Origin: Candidatus Hecatellales archaeon B24
GTDB taxonomy: Archaea > Thermoproteota > Bathyarchaeia > Hecatellales > Hecatellaceae
DNA: 12,457 nt
Reading direction: 5' to 3'
Assembly: GCA_001593855.1 (NCBI GenBank)
Contig: LUCC01000023.1
Coordinates: forward strand, 1-12,457
Positions 12,209 through 12,457 of the stretch are shown here, piece by piece. The notes beneath the pieces are model-generated. The model was not told where the DNA came from. It was given only the letters and a program-made list of their open reading frames with translations, and made no database searches. Position numbers and translations under genes: made by a program. How positions within the stretch are numbered: the stretch's first letter is position 1; the number at the start of each line of letters is the position of its first letter.

Positions 12209-12457
12209 TTATTTCAAGGCTTCATCGATAAGCTTCCAGTTGTTAACGTATTTGGAGTAGTCCCCTACCTTCTTGTCTCTTATCTCAACCGCCTTTTTAC
12301 CTTCAAAGTGAAAGTAAAAGGAGTATATTTCCCCCTTTGCAGGTTTCTTTATTTTTATAAGTTTCTCTAAGGTTGAAGTAGGTACAATTATGAAACGGTT
12401 TTCAAACGACGAAACTGTATACTCCCCGTATCGGGGAAGATATGTAAGAAACACGTA
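12209..12457 (-). CDS. Hypothetical protein, C-terminal part (5' end outside window)
   Basis: An open frame reaches the window edge and ends at TAA (12211-12209). At least 83 codons are visible; GTG at 12454 is in frame, but the frame continues past it, so the gene probably starts outside. I do not recognise the family. The visible part is lysine- and aromatic-rich, with a beta-strand-like stretch (RFIIVPTSTLEKLI) and the segment YSFYFHFEGKKAVEIRDKK, and it ends VNNWKLIDEALK. There is no signal peptide, membrane segment or metal motif in the visible part. Its bases are clearly richer in A+T than the ribosomal genes beside it, which could mean acquisition from elsewhere. A nuclease-like fold is conceivable but unsupported. 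Confidence 0.6.
   Translation of the reverse strand, partial: YVFLTYLPRYGEYTVSSFENRFIIVPTSTLEKLIKIKKPAKGEIYSFYFHFEGKKAVEIRDKKVGDYSKYVNNWKLIDEALK

Noticed and set aside
12425..12437. CCCCG-TAT-CGGGG inverted repeat near the window end
   Set aside because: It lies in the coding frame of the edge gene and is short; I see no reason to treat it as a signal.
1..12457. CRISPR array, insertion sequence or transposase
   Set aside because: No direct repeats of array type, no terminal inverted repeats flanking a gene and no transposase-like protein were found.

Overview
The window is archaeal chromosome. The evidence is a run of archaeal-type ribosomal proteins (uS13, uS4, uS11, eL18, uL13, uS9) enclosing RNA polymerase subunit Rpo3/RpoD, then Rpo10/RpoN and enolase. 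TATA boxes sit upstream of gene starts and the Shine-Dalgarno core is GGTGA/GAGG. RpoD carries two complete ferredoxin-type cysteine sets. TTG start codons are unusually common. A thermoproteotal or bathyarchaeal-like archaeon would fit, but I cannot place it firmly from sequence alone. Except for one regulator, every gene lies on the minus strand, so the transcription order below runs from high to low coordinates.

Layout along transcription. (1) 12457-12209: the C-terminal end of an unrecognised, visibly AT-richer gene cut by the window edge. (2) 12208-12056: a non-coding stretch with a strong imperfect hairpin, followed by the TATA box of the ribosomal operon. (3) 12055-8604: uS13-uS4-uS11-rpoD-eL18-uL13-uS9, with start/stop overlaps or gaps of a few bases. 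(4) 8024-8599, plus strand: a ModE-type HTH regulator with one Mop/TOBE domain, convergent with uS9 and divergent from (5) 7928-5567: tupA-tupB-tupC, a tungstate ABC transporter. The regulator and transporter share a short divergent promoter with a candidate operator. (6) 5485-5261 rpoN and 5190-3910 enolase, each with its own TATA box. (7) 3862-2879: an MthK-like K+ channel with an apparent internal start for a free RCK subunit. (8) 2804-1455: an MgtE Mg2+ channel. (9) 1454-1261: a non-coding stretch able to form several GC hairpins. (10) 1260-1: the N-terminal two thirds of AMP-forming acetyl-CoA synthetase, which runs off the window.

The ribosomal protein/RNA polymerase/enolase block follows the familiar archaeal order. 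However, the tungstate cassette sits between uS9 and rpoN, and rpoK and uS2, often found nearby, are absent here. Tungstate uptake under a ModE-like regulator suggests tungsten (or molybdenum) enzymes in the cell. Enolase and acetyl-CoA synthetase are central carbon genes, and the channel pair handles K+ and Mg2+.

I see no clearly new multi-gene system. The most checkable oddities are the MthK-like internal start, the possible CTG start of tupA, the modified enolase active-site loop, two structured intergenic regions, a palindrome in front of the enolase promoter, and a roughly ten-fold excess of the hexamer AAGCTT.
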